From Parvibaculum lavamentivorans DS-1 (GTDB taxonomy: Bacteria > Pseudomonadota > Alphaproteobacteria > Parvibaculales > Parvibaculaceae): a stretch of 64,000 nt of DNA. Positions 8,749 through 17,610 of this stretch are shown here, in pieces; the first letter of the stretch is position 1; every line of letters begins with the position of its first letter. The notes under the pieces are model-generated. The model did not search any database. It saw only the letters and a program-made list of their open reading frames with translations, and was not told the DNA's origin. The position numbers and the translations under genes are program-made. Location of the stretch: assembly GCF_000017565.1 (NCBI RefSeq), contig NC_009719.1, positions 2,463,001 to 2,527,000 on the forward strand, given 5' to 3'.

Positions 8749-9753
8749 TCAGGCGGTTTCCGCCTGACGGGCACGCTCCACCGGGTCGGGACCGATGCCG
8801 GCCTTTTCGGCATCCTTGCCGGCAAGCCAGCGTTCGCTTTCGAGCGCCGCCATGCAGCCCATGCCAGCGGCAGTGACGGCCTGACGGTAGATGTCGTCCG
8901 TCACATCGCCCGCGGCGAAGACGCCGGGGATGCTGGTCGCGGTCGAGTCCGGCGCGGTCACGAGGTAGCCGCCGGCCTTGGTCTTCAACTGATCCTTGAA
9001 GAGTTCCGTGGCGGGCGAATGGCCGATCGCCATGAAGACGCCGTCGGCTTTCAGCTCGCGCGTCTCGCCGGTCTTCACATTCTTGATGCGCGCGCCGGTG
9101 ACGCCGGGCGGGTTTTCGGTGCCGAGAATCTCGTCGATTGCCGAATCCCAGATCACTTCGATCTTCGGATGATTGAAGAGACGCTCCTGCATGACCTTTT
9201 CGGCGCGGAACGTGTCGCGGCGATGGATCACCGTCACCTTGGTGGCGAAGTTCGTGAGGAACAGCGCTTCCTCGACGGCCGAGTTGCCGCCGCCGACGAC
9301 CAGCACTTCCTTGCCGCGATAAAAGAAACCATCGCAGGTGGCGCAGGCGGAGACGCCGAAGCCCTGGAATTTCTCTTCGGAGGGAATGCCGAGCCACTTC
9401 GCCTGTGCGCCCGTCGCGATGATGAGCGCGTCGGCCGTGTAGAGCGTGCCGCTGTCGCCCTTGAGCTCGAAGGGATGCTTCGAAAGGTCGGCGGAGACGA
9501 TCGTGTCGGCCACCATCTCGGTGCCCATGTGGCGCGCCTGCGCTTCCATCTGCTCCATCAGCCAGGGGCCCTGAACGGCCTCGGCGAAGCCTGGATAGTT
9601 TTCGACATCGGTCGTGATGGTGAGCTGACCACCCGGCTGGATGCCCTGAATGAGCACCGGCTCAAGCATGGCGCGCGCGGCATAGATCGCGGCCGTGTAG
9701 CCGGCGGCGCCGCCGCCGACGATGAGGACTTTCGAGTGCTTCTTTTCCGACAT
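8749..9753 (-). CDS. trxB: thioredoxin-disulfide reductase
   Basis: This 334-residue FAD enzyme uses NADPH to reduce thioredoxin. It shows the FAD-binding VLIVGGGAAGYTAAIYAARA at the N-terminus, the redox-active Cys137-Ala-Thr-Cys140 in SACATCDGFFY, and an NADPH-binding VLVVGGGNSAVEEALFL. The C-terminal FAD segment is GVFAAGDVTDDIYRQAVTAAG. The start is the ATG at 9753; an upward extension to 9891 would add 46 unlikely residues. The gene lies downstream of the peroxiredoxin gene on the same strand, about 100 bp away across a GC-rich hairpin. That places a peroxide-reducing enzyme beside part of its reducing system. Confidence 0.95.
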   Translation of the reverse strand: MSEKKHSKVLIVGGGAAGYTAAIYAARAMLEPVLIQGIQPGGQLTITTDVENYPGFAEAVQGPWLMEQMEAQARHMGTEMVADTIVSADLSKHPFELKGDSGTLYTADALIIATGAQAKWLGIPSEEKFQGFGVSACATCDGFFYRGKEVLVVGGGNSAVEEALFLTNFATKVTVIHRRDTFRAEKVMQERLFNHPKIEVIWDSAIDEILGTENPPGVTGARIKNVKTGETRELKADGVFMAIGHSPATELFKDQLKTKAGGYLVTAPDSTATSIPGVFAAGDVTDDIYRQAVTAAGMGCMAALESERWLAGKDAEKAGIGPDPVERARQAETA

Positions 9754-9799
9754 GATGCTTCCGTTCGGCTTTACGCTTCGGGCGATGCGAGTGTGGGGT

Positions 9800-9843
9800 G
9801 GCGGGCCCGCCTGTCCACTATATAGGGACGGGGAGGGCCCGCC
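9800..9843 (-). repeat. GC-rich hairpin between the peroxiredoxin and trxB genes
   Basis: GGCGGGCCC (9800-9808) pairs with GGGCCCGCC (9835-9843), with a further GTCC/GGAC pairing inside. No T run follows on either strand, so it may be a weak terminator, a processing site or an mRNA stabiliser. The inner string GGGCCCGCCTGTCC followed by ATATAGG recurs around 17718-17745 at the carB end. Confidence 0.5.
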
Positions 9844-9853
9844 AAAAGGCAGC

Positions 9854-10459
9854 TTAGAGGGCCTCGGCGTGGGCGCCGAGATATTTGGCAACGCCGGCGG
9901 CGTCCGCCTTCATGCCTTCCTGGCCCTTCTGCCAGCCAGCGGGGCAGACTTCGCCATGTTCCTCGTGGAACTGCAGCGCATCGACCATGCGGAGCGCCTC
10001 GTCGGCGTTGCGGCCGAGCGGCAGGTCGTTGACGAGCTGGTGGCGGACCACGCCTTCGCGGTCGATCAGGAAGGTGCCGCGCAACGCCACGCCGTCCTTT
10101 TCGATCAGCACGTCATAGTCGCGCGCGATCTGCTTCGTCATGTCGGCCACCATCGGGAACTTGACCGGGCCGAGGCCGCCATCGTTCGGAGCGGTGTTGC
10201 GCCAGGCGGCATGCGTAAACTGGCTGTCGACGCTGACCGCGATCACCTTGACGTTCATCGCCTCAAACTTCGGCACGCGGTTCGAATAAGCGAGGATTTC
10301 CGAAGGGCAAACGAAGGTGAAGTCGAGCGGATAGAAGAAAACGAGCCCGTAAGAGCCGTTGAGATAATTGCGGAGATTGAAGTCCTCCACGATATCGCCA
10401 TCCGGCAGGACGGCAGCGGCGGTGAAATCGGGGGCCTGTTTGCCTACGAGAACGGCCAT
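9854..10459 (-). CDS. 2-Cys peroxiredoxin (AhpC/Tsa family)
   Basis: The 201-residue protein reduces hydrogen peroxide and organic peroxides. The peroxidatic Cys51 lies in FFYPLDFTFVCPSEI and the resolving Cys172 in HGEVCPAGW, so it is a typical 2-Cys enzyme. The active-site Thr and Arg are in place. The start at 10459 has an AGGAG site a few bases upstream; a longer frame from 10519 runs through the regulatory palindrome and is unlikely. It lies upstream of trxB on the same strand. An Irr/ICE-like palindrome sits about 50 bp before the start. Confidence 0.94.
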   Translation of the reverse strand: MAVLVGKQAPDFTAAAVLPDGDIVEDFNLRNYLNGSYGLVFFYPLDFTFVCPSEILAYSNRVPKFEAMNVKVIAVSVDSQFTHAAWRNTAPNDGGLGPVKFPMVADMTKQIARDYDVLIEKDGVALRGTFLIDREGVVRHQLVNDLPLGRNADEALRMVDALQFHEEHGEVCPAGWQKGQEGMKADAAGVAKYLGAHAEAL

Positions 10460-10508
10460 TCGGGAAACTCCTTTGAACTGAATGGATGGGGCCGGTGATT
10501 TCCCGTTA

Positions 10509-10525
10509 TTTAGACGCATTCTAAA
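10509..10525. promoter_or_regulatory. Irr/ICE-like palindrome upstream of the peroxiredoxin gene
   Basis: TTTAGA (10509-10514) and TCTAAA (10520-10525) form a perfect 6-bp inverted repeat with a 5-base spacer. It matches the iron control element pattern and the site before dps. It lies 50-66 bp upstream of the start codon, as expected for an operator. The regulator, probably Irr, is inferred. Confidence 0.6.
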
Positions 10526-10526
10526 A

Positions 10527-10802
10527 CATATTCAAGGGAATTTGCTGCGCTGCGACAAAATAGCAGGGCAATAGATGGGGGTGGATGGTTCAGGGAACTC
10601 ACAGGATTTAGGGAGATTCGGATGCGGTTGCCAGAGGGTTGAAGGCCCTTTTTGGCCTGTCGCCGCGCTGCCGCTATCCGCAGCTTTGACCGGGACATCT
10701 TTTCATTTGACCGTTCCGCCGTTTCCTCCCGTTTGCTTTTGTACGCCGGCGCGGCCTTGAGTAGGTTCCGGCACGCATCATCCGGACAAAAGGGGAATCA
10801 CC
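10527..10802. other. intergenic region with a spaced TTTGACCG direct repeat
   Basis: No gene is apparent in this stretch between two divergent genes. TTTGACCG occurs at 10685-10692 and again at 10706-10713, exactly 21 bp apart (two helical turns), about 90-120 bp before the TPR gene. This could be a binding site for a tandem regulator; nothing else supports it. Confidence 0.3.
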
Positions 10803-12599
10803 ATGGCCAGATCGCCTTTCCTGCTCGCCATCGGCGCTTCAGCCGTTGCAGGCGCTGCCTTGTTCGCGAGCGTTCCGCCGCAGGAGGCGAAGCCGTCGCA
10901 AGCCGAACTTGAAATATTGCTCGATCCGCGGCTGGTCGCGCAGAACCAGTGCGGGCGCGGGAGCAGGGAGCGCGCGGCTTTCTTCAAACCCTCATTTCAG
11001 CTGGCGCTGGCGGCCTCGGCGAGAGCGGCGACGAACGCCGCCGACGAAAAGCTGCCGCTCTGGCCGGGCCTCGGCGACCGTACGGTCCGGATCACGACCG
11101 CGAGCGAAGAGGCGCAGATTTATTTCGATCAGGGATTTGCACTGCTTTACGGCTTCAATCACTGGGAGGCGATCCGCGCGTTTCAGGAGGCGCAGCGGAT
11201 CGATCCCGGTTGCGCCATGTGCTACTGGGGCGAGGCGAAGGCGCGCGGCCCCAACATCAATGCGCCGATGGATGCGGGTGAGGAAAATCCGGCGGTTGCC
11301 GCGATAAAAAAGGCGAAGGCGTTCGCGGGCAAGGCATCCGCGAAAGAGCGGGCGCTGATCGAGGCGCTGGCGCTGCGCTACGTGGCGGATGGCGAAGAGA
11401 CCCGCGCGGAACTCGACAAGCGTTATGCGGAGGCCATGGAAAAAATTCACAAGCGCTATCCCGGCGACCAGGACATTGCGGTCCTCTACGCAGAAGCGCA
11501 GATGGATCTTTCGCCGTGGAATTACTGGGAGCGGGATCACAAGACGCCGAGGCCCCATATTGCCGGTGCGATTGCAGCGGTGGAAAGGGTTCTCGCCGCG
11601 AACCCGAACCATGCGGGCGCGATCCATCTCCAGATTCATCTGATGGAAGCCTCCGCGATGCCGGAGCGGGCGGAGAAAGGCGCGGGGCGTCTCGCCGATC
11701 TGATGCCGGGGGCGGGGCATCTCGTCCATATGCCGGGCCATATCTATTTCCGTGTCGGACGCTATCTCGACTCGCTCGAAACGAATGTGCGCGCGGTCGC
11801 GGTGGACGAAGCCTATCTGGCGAAGACGGAGGGGTCCCCCATCTATCGCTACGGCTATTACCCGCACAACGTCCATTTCGTTCTGGTCTCGGCGCAGATG
11901 GCGGGCGATGCGAAGACGGCGCTCGACTATGCGCGGAAGCTCGACGGGCTTATTCCCTTCGAAGCAGTGACTTCCGCTGCAATCGTGCAGCCCGTCAAGG
12001 TCGCGCCCTACTATGCCTATCTCGAATTCGGATCGGCGGATGACATCGCCAACATGCCGGAGCCGCCGGACAATCTTCCTTTCGTCAAGGGCATATGGCG
12101 CTATGTGCAGGGCGTGGCCGCTGTGCGCGCGGGCGATCTCGCGGCGGCGCGAACGGAAGCCGATGCCATAGCGGCGCTTCGGAGCGACGAAGCGCTGGCA
12201 CCGCTCGCCGCCGCAAATGTGCCGGCGGGCAACATTCTGCTTCTCTCCGAAACGGTGCTGCGCGCCCGTATCGACCAGCGCGAGGGCGCGCTCGATGCCG
12301 CGCGCGCGAAGCTCGAAGAGGCGCTCGCGCTCCAGGACGGCCTCATCTATTCGGAGCCGCCTTACTGGTACTATCCGGTCGAGCAGACGCTTGGAGCGGT
12401 GTTGCTCGAAGCGGGCGACGCGGACGCGGCGGTGGCACGGTTTCGCGCCGCGCTGGTTCGTCACCCCAACAATGCGTGGTCGCTTTACGGGCTGATGAAG
12501 GCGCAGGAAGCCGCGGGCGACGGGGCGGTGAGCTATACGGCGGAACTGCTGCGCAAGGCCGCGTTCGATCCGGGCGCCATCACGCTCGACCGGCTGTAG
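10803..12599 (+). CDS. exported tetratricopeptide-repeat protein with conserved His motifs
   Basis: The 598-residue protein starts at an ATG with a GGGGAATCACC leader. It has an N-terminal hydrophobic segment (about 4-24), so it is probably exported or membrane-anchored. TPR-like helices fill most of the chain, for example QIYFDQGFALLYGFNHWEAI and AIRAFQEAQRIDPGCAMCYW. Two histidine-rich motifs stand out: HAGAIHLQIHLMEAS and HLVHMPGHIYFRVGRY. I recall them as conserved in a widespread family of TPR proteins of unknown function, and they could bind a metal. It is monocistronic and ends in a bidirectional terminator. Its partner proteins are unknown. Confidence 0.8.
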   Translation: MARSPFLLAIGASAVAGAALFASVPPQEAKPSQAELEILLDPRLVAQNQCGRGSRERAAFFKPSFQLALAASARAATNAADEKLPLWPGLGDRTVRITTASEEAQIYFDQGFALLYGFNHWEAIRAFQEAQRIDPGCAMCYWGEAKARGPNINAPMDAGEENPAVAAIKKAKAFAGKASAKERALIEALALRYVADGEETRAELDKRYAEAMEKIHKRYPGDQDIAVLYAEAQMDLSPWNYWERDHKTPRPHIAGAIAAVERVLAANPNHAGAIHLQIHLMEASAMPERAEKGAGRLADLMPGAGHLVHMPGHIYFRVGRYLDSLETNVRAVAVDEAYLAKTEGSPIYRYGYYPHNVHFVLVSAQMAGDAKTALDYARKLDGLIPFEAVTSAAIVQPVKVAPYYAYLEFGSADDIANMPEPPDNLPFVKGIWRYVQGVAAVRAGDLAAARTEADAIAALRSDEALAPLAAANVPAGNILLLSETVLRARIDQREGALDAARAKLEEALALQDGLIYSEPPYWYYPVEQTLGAVLLEAGDADAAVARFRAALVRHPNNAWSLYGLMKAQEAAGDGAVSYTAELLRKAAFDPGAITLDRL

Positions 12600-12604
12600 A
12601 AAGA

Positions 12605-12640
12605 CAAAAGCCACCGCATTGCGATTGCGGTGGCTTTTTT
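12605..12640. terminator. bidirectional intrinsic terminator
   Basis: AGCCACCGCA (12609-12618) pairs with TGCGGTGGCT (12626-12635). A T run follows on the forward strand and an A-rich run (AAAAG) precedes it, so it can serve both the TPR gene and the convergent 659-residue gene. Confidence 0.85.
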
Positions 12641-12645
12641 ATCTC

Positions 12646-14625
12646 TCAAAACCCGAACATGTGATCGAGGCAGAAGCTCTTGTCGCCGTTGACCATGCCG
12701 TGGAAGCCGAAGAGGCGGCAGGTGGTGTCGCGGATGATCACATAGCCGGCGCCGCCCATGCGCTCGCGGTCTTCGCGGCTGAACATTTCCGACAGGCGCC
12801 AGTGGAAGGAGCCGCCGCAGGCGATTTCCACTTTCGTTTCCGCGACCGGTTTTCCTTCCGCATCATGCAGGATGAGCATGGTCGAGCTTTTCGGGTGCCA
12901 GGGCGTCGAGGCCGGGTAGATCAGGTGGCAGAGCGTATCGAGCGCGCCGTTCTCCAGCGCGGGGCCAGCCACGCGCAGGAAGAGGCGCGTCGTCAGCCCC
13001 GGCGGCTTGTTGGTGTAGCTCTGCGGTTCGTCCTTGTAGATGACGGCGGTGTTGTAGATATGCGCGCCGAAGATCGTTTCGGCGCGGTGGCCGCTCGATT
13101 TCTGCTCGAAGCGGCCGAGTGCGTGGAGCCAGCCATTGCCGTCGCCGCCGTCGCGGAAGTCGTAGAGGAATTCGACATGGCCGTAGCCTGAGGGAAGCTT
13201 CAGCGCTTCCTCCTTCATCCATGCCTCGATATCGACTTCCACGCTTTCGCGGCGCGGGATGCGGCCGAGAAATTTGGTGGAGACGATTTCGCCGGTTGCG
13301 TCGATCATCTCCGCGCGCAGCGGCATTTCGTGTTCGTCGCGCGCCATCGGCGTCGGCAGCATCACGGTTGCGAAGTGGTCGCGCGGCAGGATGGGCAGCG
13401 GCATGATGTAGCCCTTGCCCATATGTTTTTCGAGCTTGGCGATTTCCGGGTTCGGCTTCAGGTCTGTCCGTTCGACATTGGCATGCGCGATGCGGCGCTG
13501 GCCGCCTTCGCGCTTCACCTCATAACGCGGACGCACGAAATAGCGGCCTGCCACAACCTCGATCTGGTCCGGCCATTTGGCGTGTGGCAGCAGGCTCTCC
13601 ACCGGAATGCCGCGCGTACCGAAGGGCGGGATTTCGTCCTCGTACCAGGAAACGTCCTGAGCGCCCATGATGTTGAGACCGACCGTGCGCGGTGGGATCG
13701 GCATCGGATGCGAATTCTGCACGAAGAGCGTCACGCGCTCGTCCGCGTCGCCGGCGGGCATGCCGGCATAATAATCCGCCGGCCAGGCATTCGCGTCGTG
13801 GCTGCAGGAGAGCGCCAGTCCGTTCTCGCCATACATGTCGAGTGCATATTTGACGACGTCGTGGCCCTTGATGCGCACGGCATGGATGAAGAGTGAGCCG
13901 GTGAAGTCATCGAGGCCGAAGCGGTTCCGCACTTCGGCGCTGTCGATGGCGAAGGGTGCGCCAGCGCACGGCAAGGTCTCTCGCCACTCTGCAAGCTGTT
14001 CGCCCTTTTCGCCGAAGAGGCAGAGCCAAAGCTCCGGATTATCCGCACCGTGGAGACCCCAGTAATTCGCGCTGGCGACGCGCGTGTGAATACCGTCGAC
14101 GCCATTCGCCCCTTTCTTCTCGCGCATCAGCGCGAAGTTGGTGGCGAAGTTCAACGGGTCGAGATAGTTCGACTTGTTTGTGAGCATGTCGTCGGGCAGG
14201 CGAATATCGTCCAGCGTTGCGATGCGCGCGCCGTCCGGAAAGACATGAGAAATGGAGGGCAGCGTCTTCTGTGCGTCGAAGGCGAGGACCAGCACGGATT
14301 TGGCACGGCTGTTCTTCATCGCATTCACGGGCTGCGCGTCATGGCCCAGGAAGACCGCATCCAAATCCTCTATGCGCTGCACGAAATAGCCGGCGACATC
14401 GAGACGCGAGAGGTCGTAGTAAGCGTGGAAATTGCCGATTGTGCCGGAGGGATCGTAGATGGCGACGGGCCCCGCCTTGGCAAGGTCCGCGATCAGCGCA
14501 TGGCCCTTCGGTGCGGTCAGCGGGTGGCCGAGCGCCTTGAAGAGCGTCGCACCACCGGCGTTGTTACCGGGCCGCCAGCCATGCGACAGGTCGGCATTCT
14601 TGAAGGTCTCGATAGCGAGCGTCAT
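12646..14625 (-). CDS. conserved hypothetical protein, 659 residues
   Basis: I do not recognise this protein. The 659-residue chain has no clear signal peptide or transmembrane segment and reads as a soluble, multi-domain, beta-rich protein. Notable stretches are VAIYDPSGTIGNFHAYYDLS near the start, a central GSLFIHAVRIKGHDVVKYALDMYGENG, and a C-terminal RDTTCRLFGFHGMVNGDKSFCLDHMFGF with two cysteines. The next gene on this strand, 36 bp beyond, is a 2OG-Fe(II) oxygenase, then an ELM1-like gene further upstream. Codon use and GC content match the core genes, so it looks native. Transcription ends at the shared terminator. Confidence 0.75.
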   Translation of the reverse strand: MTLAIETFKNADLSHGWRPGNNAGGATLFKALGHPLTAPKGHALIADLAKAGPVAIYDPSGTIGNFHAYYDLSRLDVAGYFVQRIEDLDAVFLGHDAQPVNAMKNSRAKSVLVLAFDAQKTLPSISHVFPDGARIATLDDIRLPDDMLTNKSNYLDPLNFATNFALMREKKGANGVDGIHTRVASANYWGLHGADNPELWLCLFGEKGEQLAEWRETLPCAGAPFAIDSAEVRNRFGLDDFTGSLFIHAVRIKGHDVVKYALDMYGENGLALSCSHDANAWPADYYAGMPAGDADERVTLFVQNSHPMPIPPRTVGLNIMGAQDVSWYEDEIPPFGTRGIPVESLLPHAKWPDQIEVVAGRYFVRPRYEVKREGGQRRIAHANVERTDLKPNPEIAKLEKHMGKGYIMPLPILPRDHFATVMLPTPMARDEHEMPLRAEMIDATGEIVSTKFLGRIPRRESVEVDIEAWMKEEALKLPSGYGHVEFLYDFRDGGDGNGWLHALGRFEQKSSGHRAETIFGAHIYNTAVIYKDEPQSYTNKPPGLTTRLFLRVAGPALENGALDTLCHLIYPASTPWHPKSSTMLILHDAEGKPVAETKVEIACGGSFHWRLSEMFSREDRERMGGAGYVIIRDTTCRLFGFHGMVNGDKSFCLDHMFGF

Positions 14626-14660
14626 GCTTTATACCCTGGGCGCCTCGTCGCGCCGCGTTC

Positions 14661-15320
14661 TCAATAATTGTCTTGGGCGGCTTCGCGGGTGGCGCGAGAG
14701 CCGAACGGGTTGAGGCGCTTCAGCGTCGAGGTGAAGCGGTGACGGCGTTGCTCGTGTTGCACCACATCTTCATCGCGCACCCAGTTCATCTGGATGGCGC
14801 GGCGCTGGCCTTCGAAGGGCTCGTGGCCGTGCCAAGAATTGTCGGATCGTTTGAAGATGAGGAGGGTGCCGCCATTGGGCGAGACTTCCTCCACTGCGTC
14901 GTTCAGGTCGGTGCCGGAGCGCAGGATACGAAGCCGCCCGCCGCCTGCTTCCCAATCCTGATTGAGGTAGAGGAGCACGGTGATGATCTTCGACGGCGTA
15001 TCAGTGTGGATCTTGCCGTTCGAGCGGCTGCAATAGCCGCGGATGGTGAACATGGTCGGCCGGCCGGAAAGATCGACGTTGAATTTTTCCTCGATGACTT
15101 TTTGGAATTCCGGTCCGTTCATCTCGGCGAGCAACTTGTCGAAGCTGCCATAGATGTCGAGTTCGCTCGGCGGGATCGAACCGGTGGAGTCGATCTTCGG
15201 AAAATCCGCGATCACGCTGTCGAGCGCCTTGCCCGTCACGAAGGCGGGAACGACGAGATATTCATAAGGTTCGGTCTTCAGCGGTGTTGCGCGCAGCGCG
15301 TCGATGTCGAGCAAGCTCAT
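14661..15320 (-). CDS. 2-oxoglutarate/Fe(II)-dependent oxygenase
   Basis: From the ATG at 15320 the protein has 219 residues and a double-stranded beta-helix oxygenase core. The iron-binding triad is His105-x-Asp107 (KIHTDTPSK) and a distal His at 164 or 166 (SWHGHEP). The 2-oxoglutarate-binding Arg is at 173/174 (GQRRAIQMNW). These features match prolyl-hydroxylase-like enzymes; the substrate is unknown. A longer frame from 15440 would add 40 residues without family similarity. It lies between the 659-residue gene and the ELM1-like gene on the same strand. Confidence 0.85.
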   Translation of the reverse strand: MSLLDIDALRATPLKTEPYEYLVVPAFVTGKALDSVIADFPKIDSTGSIPPSELDIYGSFDKLLAEMNGPEFQKVIEEKFNVDLSGRPTMFTIRGYCSRSNGKIHTDTPSKIITVLLYLNQDWEAGGGRLRILRSGTDLNDAVEEVSPNGGTLLIFKRSDNSWHGHEPFEGQRRAIQMNWVRDEDVVQHEQRRHRFTSTLKRLNPFGSRATREAAQDNY

Positions 15321-15443
15321 TGTGCCGTCTGCCTTGTTGTCGTGCCCGCTTCGTGTGGCGGGCGCTTTATATTGGCGATCTTGCGGAAGCGACCGGGCCG
15401 CTGGCAATGATCCAAATGTCGCGGCTGCCAATTGCCGCACGGA

Positions 15444-16451
15444 TTAACCCTTTTCGGGTTGTGCCTTGTGCTTCTCAAGCCGCGCCGCTATGGCGCGCGC
15501 AATCTCATCGGTAGCATTTAATGGCTCGTACTCCCACCTTTCAAGCTGGCCGACAAAAGGCCGCGCCGCGCCCGTGGCGTAGACCGCATCCAGAAAACGG
15601 CGGAACTTCGGGGATTGGCCTTCGAGTTCGATCACATATACCGGCTTTCCGGTGAATGCCGCCTCGCCGACCATGTTGACGGAATCGCAGGTGACGACCA
15701 CGGCGTCGGCAAGGCCGAGAAAGCCGAAATAGGGGTTGTCGCCCGTGCCGTCCCACATGAGCGCGGGGCGGCCCGCCAGTGCCTCGCGGATGATCCGCGA
15801 CTGCGCCTCGCCGGTGCGGCGCGACGGCGTCACCATCAGCCCCGCGCCATAATGTTCTGTCAGTCCGGCAAGTTGTGCGCCAATCCGCGCGGCGACGGCT
15901 TCGGTCAGGCTGTATACGGAATTTGTGCCGCCCAGCAGTACGGCGACGCGCGGGCGGGGCAGGGAGGCGACTTCGGGCGCGAATTTTGCTGCTTCCGTCG
16001 CGAGCCGTTCGCGCGTCAGCCGGTGGGGCGAAACCACGGTCGACAGCACGTTCGGGCCTTCCAGCCGGTCATGGGCGGGTGCCCAGACGAAATCGAAATG
16101 CGACGGCGCCACGCGCGGGTCCTGCAGGATCGCTGTGAAGGTTTTGCCGCCGGATTTCCGCCGGATCATCCGCGCATAGGGGATGGACTGGCGGCCGGAA
16201 GCGATCAGCAGGTCCGGCCAGGGAGGGGCTATTTCCGGGTTCGGTTGGGCTGGGCCCCAAGGTGCCAGCCAACGCCAGGGCTTGCCTGGCGTCACGCGCT
16301 TTATCACAGGCGTTGCCCCCAGCGCCTCGGCGATACCGATGACCTGCGTTTCGAAACCGGCCATGCCGTTGGTCAGCACCCAGACGCTGAGGCCAGCCGC
16401 TGCGTGGCGGAAATGGGCGTCGGCGTCGCTTTTGGAGCCGGTTTCGGTCAT
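15444..16451 (-). CDS. ELM1/DUF1022 family protein
   Basis: The 335-residue protein resembles the mitochondrial fission ELM1 family, a GT-B-fold-like group found in alphaproteobacteria and plants. Typical motifs are WVLTNGMAGFETQVIGIAEALG at the start, ASGRQSIPYARMIRR, ILQDPRVAPSHFDFVWAPAHD, VLLGGTNSVYSLT, and VVTCDSVNMVGEAAFTGKPVYVIEL. The last is like nucleotide-sugar binding in glycosyltransferases. The bacterial role is not established; envelope or sugar metabolism is an inference. It is divergent from an Lrp regulator gene. Confidence 0.87.
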   Translation of the reverse strand: MTETGSKSDADAHFRHAAAGLSVWVLTNGMAGFETQVIGIAEALGATPVIKRVTPGKPWRWLAPWGPAQPNPEIAPPWPDLLIASGRQSIPYARMIRRKSGGKTFTAILQDPRVAPSHFDFVWAPAHDRLEGPNVLSTVVSPHRLTRERLATEAAKFAPEVASLPRPRVAVLLGGTNSVYSLTEAVAARIGAQLAGLTEHYGAGLMVTPSRRTGEAQSRIIREALAGRPALMWDGTGDNPYFGFLGLADAVVVTCDSVNMVGEAAFTGKPVYVIELEGQSPKFRRFLDAVYATGAARPFVGQLERWEYEPLNATDEIARAIAARLEKHKAQPEKG

Positions 16452-16569
16452 ATTCGTGCGCTATCGGGTAATTTTATTGCTGAATCGGGCTGGCATTCAG
16501 AGTAAGTAAAACGCCGCCATCCACAAGTCACGCCGGAACTATTCTCCGGCTTCTTCGGGGGACTGGGCC

Positions 16570-17055
16570 ATGAAGCGGGCCAAGCTCGATCATATCGACC
16601 TGCAGATCCTCGCCGAGTTGCAGGCGGATGGGCGCATCACCAATGTCGACCTTGCCTCGCGTGTCGGCATTTCGGCGCCGCCTTGCCTCCGCCGGGTCCG
16701 GGCGCTGGAAAATGCCGGGCTGATCCGCGGCTATCACGCCGATCTCAATGGCCGCGCGCTCGGCTTCGAGGTGACGGTTTTCGCGATGGTCGGGCTTCAC
16801 AGCCAGGCGGAAGCCGACCTCAAGGCGTTCGAGGCGGAAGTCGCGACATGGCCGCTGGTCCGCGAGTGCCACATGCTGAACGGCGAAATCGACTTCATAT
16901 TGAAGTGTGTCGCGCCGGACCTCTCCACCTTCCAGAGCTTTCTCACCGAAAAACTTACGCCGGCTCCCAATGTCGCCAGCGTGCGCACCTCGCTCACCAT
17001 CCGGCAGTCGAAACACCTGCCTGGAGTGCCCGTTGAAATGCTCGAAGAAGAGTAG
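16570..17055 (+). CDS. Lrp/AsnC-family transcriptional regulator
   Basis: The 161-residue protein has the Lrp layout. An N-terminal helix-turn-helix (about 8-60) reads LDHIDLQILAELQADGRITNVDLASRVGISAPPCLRRVRALE. A C-terminal RAM domain (about 65-150) follows, for effector binding and oligomerisation. The regulator probably responds to an amino acid and may control itself and the divergent ELM1-like gene. The targets are unknown. Its 3' end is 6 bp from the convergent greA stop. Confidence 0.92.
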   Translation: MKRAKLDHIDLQILAELQADGRITNVDLASRVGISAPPCLRRVRALENAGLIRGYHADLNGRALGFEVTVFAMVGLHSQAEADLKAFEAEVATWPLVRECHMLNGEIDFILKCVAPDLSTFQSFLTEKLTPAPNVASVRTSLTIRQSKHLPGVPVEMLEEE

Positions 17056-17061
17056 AGGCGT

Positions 17062-17535
17062 TCAACCGAAGCTGATCTTCAGGATTTCGTAGCTCTTGCC
17101 GCCGCCGGGCGTCACGACTTCGACGCTGTCGCCGACCGATTTGCCGATCAGCGCGCGGGCGATGGGGGAGGTGATGGAAACGCGGCCCTGCTTCACGTCA
17201 GCTTCGATCTCGCCGACGATCTGGTAGCTAACTTCCTCTTCCGTGTCCTCGTCGACAAGCTTCACCGTCGCGCCGAACATCACTGTGTCGCCGGAGAGTT
17301 TCGAGACGTCGATGACTTCGGCGCGAGAAATCTTGTCCTCAAGCTCCGCCACACGGCTCTCATTCAGGCCCTGCTGCTCTTTCGCCGCGTGATACTCGGC
17401 ATTTTCGCTGAGATCGCCATGCGCGCGCGCCTCGGAGATCGCCTTGATGATGCGCGGCCGCTCCACAGACTTAAGAAACCTGATCTCCTCTTCCAGGGAC
17501 TTGTAGCCCTCGGAAGTCATTGGAACCTTTTCCAT
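17062..17535 (-). CDS. greA: transcription elongation factor GreA
   Basis: The 157-residue protein rescues backtracked RNA polymerase by stimulating cleavage of the nascent RNA. The N-terminal coiled coil ([16 protein letters not shown] to about 75) carries the two acidic catalytic-tip residues in the [16 protein letters not shown] segment. The C-terminal FKBP-like domain has [19 protein letters not shown]-like sequence ([16 protein letters not shown]). It lies downstream of carB on the same strand, separated by a terminator. Its own promoter should be within 17536-17610. Confidence 0.96.
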   Translation of the reverse strand: MEKVPMTSEGYKSLEEEIRFLKSVERPRIIKAISEARAHGDLSENAEYHAAKEQQGLNESRVAELEDKISRAEVIDVSKLSGDTVMFGATVKLVDEDTEEEVSYQIVGEIEADVKQGRVSITSPIARALIGKSVGDSVEVVTPGGGKSYEILKISFG

Positions 17536-17610
17536 TTCTCTCGACGATCTCTCTTGGGTTTATCCGCCCTTGGCGGGTTTCGCCGGGCTTTGGCCTCGTG
17601 TCTTGATGAA

